DNA of 50,212 bases from a virus, in IMG/VR virus record IMGVR_UViG_3300025889_000173, positions 1 to 50,212 of that record. One strand, given 5' to 3'. Made by a program: the position numbers and the translations under genes. A model generated the notes under the pieces. The model searched no databases, was not told the origin of the DNA, and worked only from the letters and a program-made list of their open reading frames with translations. The stretch's first letter is position 1; each line of letters opens with the position of its first letter. Shown here in pieces: positions 49,132 through 50,212 of the stretch.

Positions 49132-50136
49132 TCATGCCTCGATGCTATATGATTTATTGATAACGCCGTTTGAATCTGATCCAACGACGCATGAATTGAC
49201 CCATATCTTTCTACCGTCCTGAAGTCTCCGTATGTGTCCTCTCCTGAGATGCTGGCGAACATCTGCCCTCTGCGCACCAGATATTCCACCATGTCTGGAG
49301 GCCGTCCCTGGAACATTCAGGGCAAGCATCTTTGTTTCATAGATTGGGAGTTTTCCATCTCGCTTCCGGCGCTCTGATACGCGCTGATCTGGCTCATGCT
49401 GGTGAATATCTGTTCCAACATTCGAGCATGACAGGGCTTCGCATAATTCTAAAACGGCTACAGCCTCTGGAGAAACATCATTCATTGCGTCTGCGAACGC
49501 CTGTTTTTTTCCAAACAATTTTGCAGTCGCATTGTATGTGTCTGGAAGATGTATTCCATATGTGCACGGGAACATAGTTCCTTTACCTACGGTTCTATCG
49601 TATGACCAAGGCAATAACGGAAGGCTATCATCAACATTGTCCCAGCGGCTCGGAACAAAAAGTTCTCCAACTCCAGGCATCCACATGCCTGACTTCTCAT
49701 ATTCTTCTTCTCCCTCTGGGACACCCGCCCATCTAACGCAGATATATATATCTGTATCTTCTATAAAATCGTACTCGTATCCAAAGTGCTTATTAAGATA
49801 TTTCTTTGCAAGTATTCCAGATATTTCAGTTGCAATTGCAATGCGCTTCTTGAATGATCTCGTAAACCGTCCCTTTGGATCGTTATGTTTTGGAACACAG
49901 TATTCTACCGTTATGCTAGGGTATGGAAGGCGCACAGTCCCTCCACGTATGCCCTTCAGATCATCGTCAAAAATCCTCCCATAATCAGGGATTGCAAAGT
50001 GAACGCTATGCCTTACGATATGGCAAAGCCATTTGATCTTTGTTATGTCAACCTTGAACTCATCATATGGGAATTTAGATGCGTATTTAGCCATGCCGAC
50101 TTCAGCCTGAGCTGCATAGTTCTTTGCCGTTATCAT
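49132..50136 (-). CDS. Hypothetical phage protein, AT-rich
   Basis: A 334-residue protein from ATG 50136 with GGGGAG 4 bases upstream (a GTG is one codon earlier). The C-terminal part has RVSERRKRDGKLPIYETKML and HLRRGHIRRLQDGRKIWVNS then VVGSDSNGVINKSYSIEA. That block recurs in a family of uncharacterised phage proteins known to me. The Arg/His-rich portion suggests nucleic acid contact. Codons are much more AT-rich than in neighbouring genes, especially in the first 240 residues, hinting at recent transfer. No enzyme motif was identified. Confidence 0.65.
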   Translation of the reverse strand: MITAKNYAAQAEVGMAKYASKFPYDEFKVDITKIKWLCHIVRHSVHFAIPDYGRIFDDDLKGIRGGTVRLPYPSITVEYCVPKHNDPKGRFTRSFKKRIAIATEISGILAKKYLNKHFGYEYDFIEDTDIYICVRWAGVPEGEEEYEKSGMWMPGVGELFVPSRWDNVDDSLPLLPWSYDRTVGKGTMFPCTYGIHLPDTYNATAKLFGKKQAFADAMNDVSPEAVAVLELCEALSCSNVGTDIHQHEPDQRVSERRKRDGKLPIYETKMLALNVPGTASRHGGISGAQRADVRQHLRRGHIRRLQDGRKIWVNSCVVGSDSNGVINKSYSIEA

Positions 50137-50212
50137 CACTCTCCCCGACCACCTGTATGGAAGATGCTTGCAAGAACAAACCCAACCGCCACACCGCCCG
50201 CTGCCGCAAGAT
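50136..50212 (-). CDS. C-terminal end of a small membrane protein, cut by the window edge
   Basis: An open frame enters from the right edge and encodes the Gly/Ala/Val hydrophobic end LAAAGGVAVGFVLASIFHTG followed by GRGE and a stop. The stop overlaps the next start as TGATG, and the GGGGAG site of the next gene lies in its last codons. Only 24 residues are visible; the look is of a transmembrane helix. Confidence 0.5.
   Translation of the reverse strand, partial: LAAAGGVAVGFVLASIFHTGGRGE

Noticed and set aside
49011-49316. 101-codon minus-strand frame overlapping the start of the methyltransferase and the end of the AT-rich gene
   Set aside because: No ribosome site was found, and the sequence changes character where it passes from one real gene to the other.
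1-50212. CRISPR arrays, IS elements, rRNA or tRNA genes, and diversity-generating retroelement repeats near the receptor-binding genes
   Set aside because: None were recognised on reading both strands. No reverse transcriptase or template/variable repeat pair is seen, despite the BPP-1-like small gene near the capsid.

Overview
The window is one arm of the genome of a tailed double-stranded DNA phage with a short, T7-like tail (podovirus morphology), either free or as a prophage. A large plus-strand virion and lysis block runs from the left edge to about 45.6 kb. A short minus-strand block of accessory, regulatory and integration genes runs from the right edge back to 45.7 kb. The two meet at a hairpin terminator that can work in both directions. 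The host is probably an alphaproteobacterium: coding sequence is moderately GC-rich, and a secreted cysteine-rich protein at 46.2 kb resembles proteins I associate with Hyphomicrobiales. That host call is inference. No rRNA, tRNA, CRISPR array or IS element was seen.

Layout. 1-1.3 kb: two beta-rich structural proteins separated and followed by GC-hairpin terminators. 1.4-4.4 kb: a DUF115-like protein and the two terminase subunits. 4.4-5.8 kb: five very small genes; the last four share a C-terminal signature whose codons also carry the next gene's Shine-Dalgarno sequence. 5.8-10.6 kb: portal, two small proteins, scaffold, a 300-base non-coding leader, major capsid protein and a small capsid-associated protein. 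10.7-22.7 kb: a head-tail region protein, a gp11-like tubular tail protein and two giant paralogous gp12-like nozzle proteins carrying different lectin-like inserts. 22.7-26.2 kb: a GNAT-like protein and two internal (ejected) virion proteins, the second with a peptidoglycan amidase domain. 26.2-42.3 kb: one 5378-residue polyvalent protein. 42.3-45.6 kb: a repeat-containing fibre-like protein and the lysis set (GH19 endolysin, i-spanin, o-spanin, holin-like protein).

The giant protein sits where T7 has gp16 and is presumably ejected into the host. It strings together a hydrophobic N-terminal region, a DdrB/ParB-like domain, an NMNAT-like nucleotidyltransferase, a zeta-toxin-like kinase, a Nudix-like domain, an SF2 helicase with an N6-adenine methyltransferase (DarB-like), a zincin, an ADP-ribosyltransferase, a second zincin and an LPD38-type C-terminus. 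Several of these handle NAD or ADP-ribose, or restriction, which suggests a pre-packed counter-defence and takeover kit.

The most unusual finding is inside that gene. At interdomain linkers where the main frame reads as low-complexity Gly/Ala/Arg-rich sequence, another frame (always the same one) holds well-formed small ORFs. The clearest is 122 codons at 32497-32865, with its own AGGAG ribosome binding site and strongly GC-rich third positions. A 55-codon ORF directly follows the zeta domain, and there is a weaker third case. These look like separate genes over which the giant reading frame has been extended.

The minus-strand block (transcribed right to left) encodes a membrane protein tail at the window edge, an AT-rich phage protein, an MT-A70 adenine methyltransferase, two heavily overlapping small proteins, an HNH endonuclease, a duplicated pair of small coiled-coil proteins, a 24-residue membrane peptide, a MerR/Xis-like DNA-binding protein, a catalytic-domain-only tyrosine recombinase, a secreted cysteine-rich protein and a winged-helix protein. 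The recombinase and Xis-like gene suggest a temperate lifestyle. DNA polymerase, RNA polymerase and a clear repressor are not in the window.
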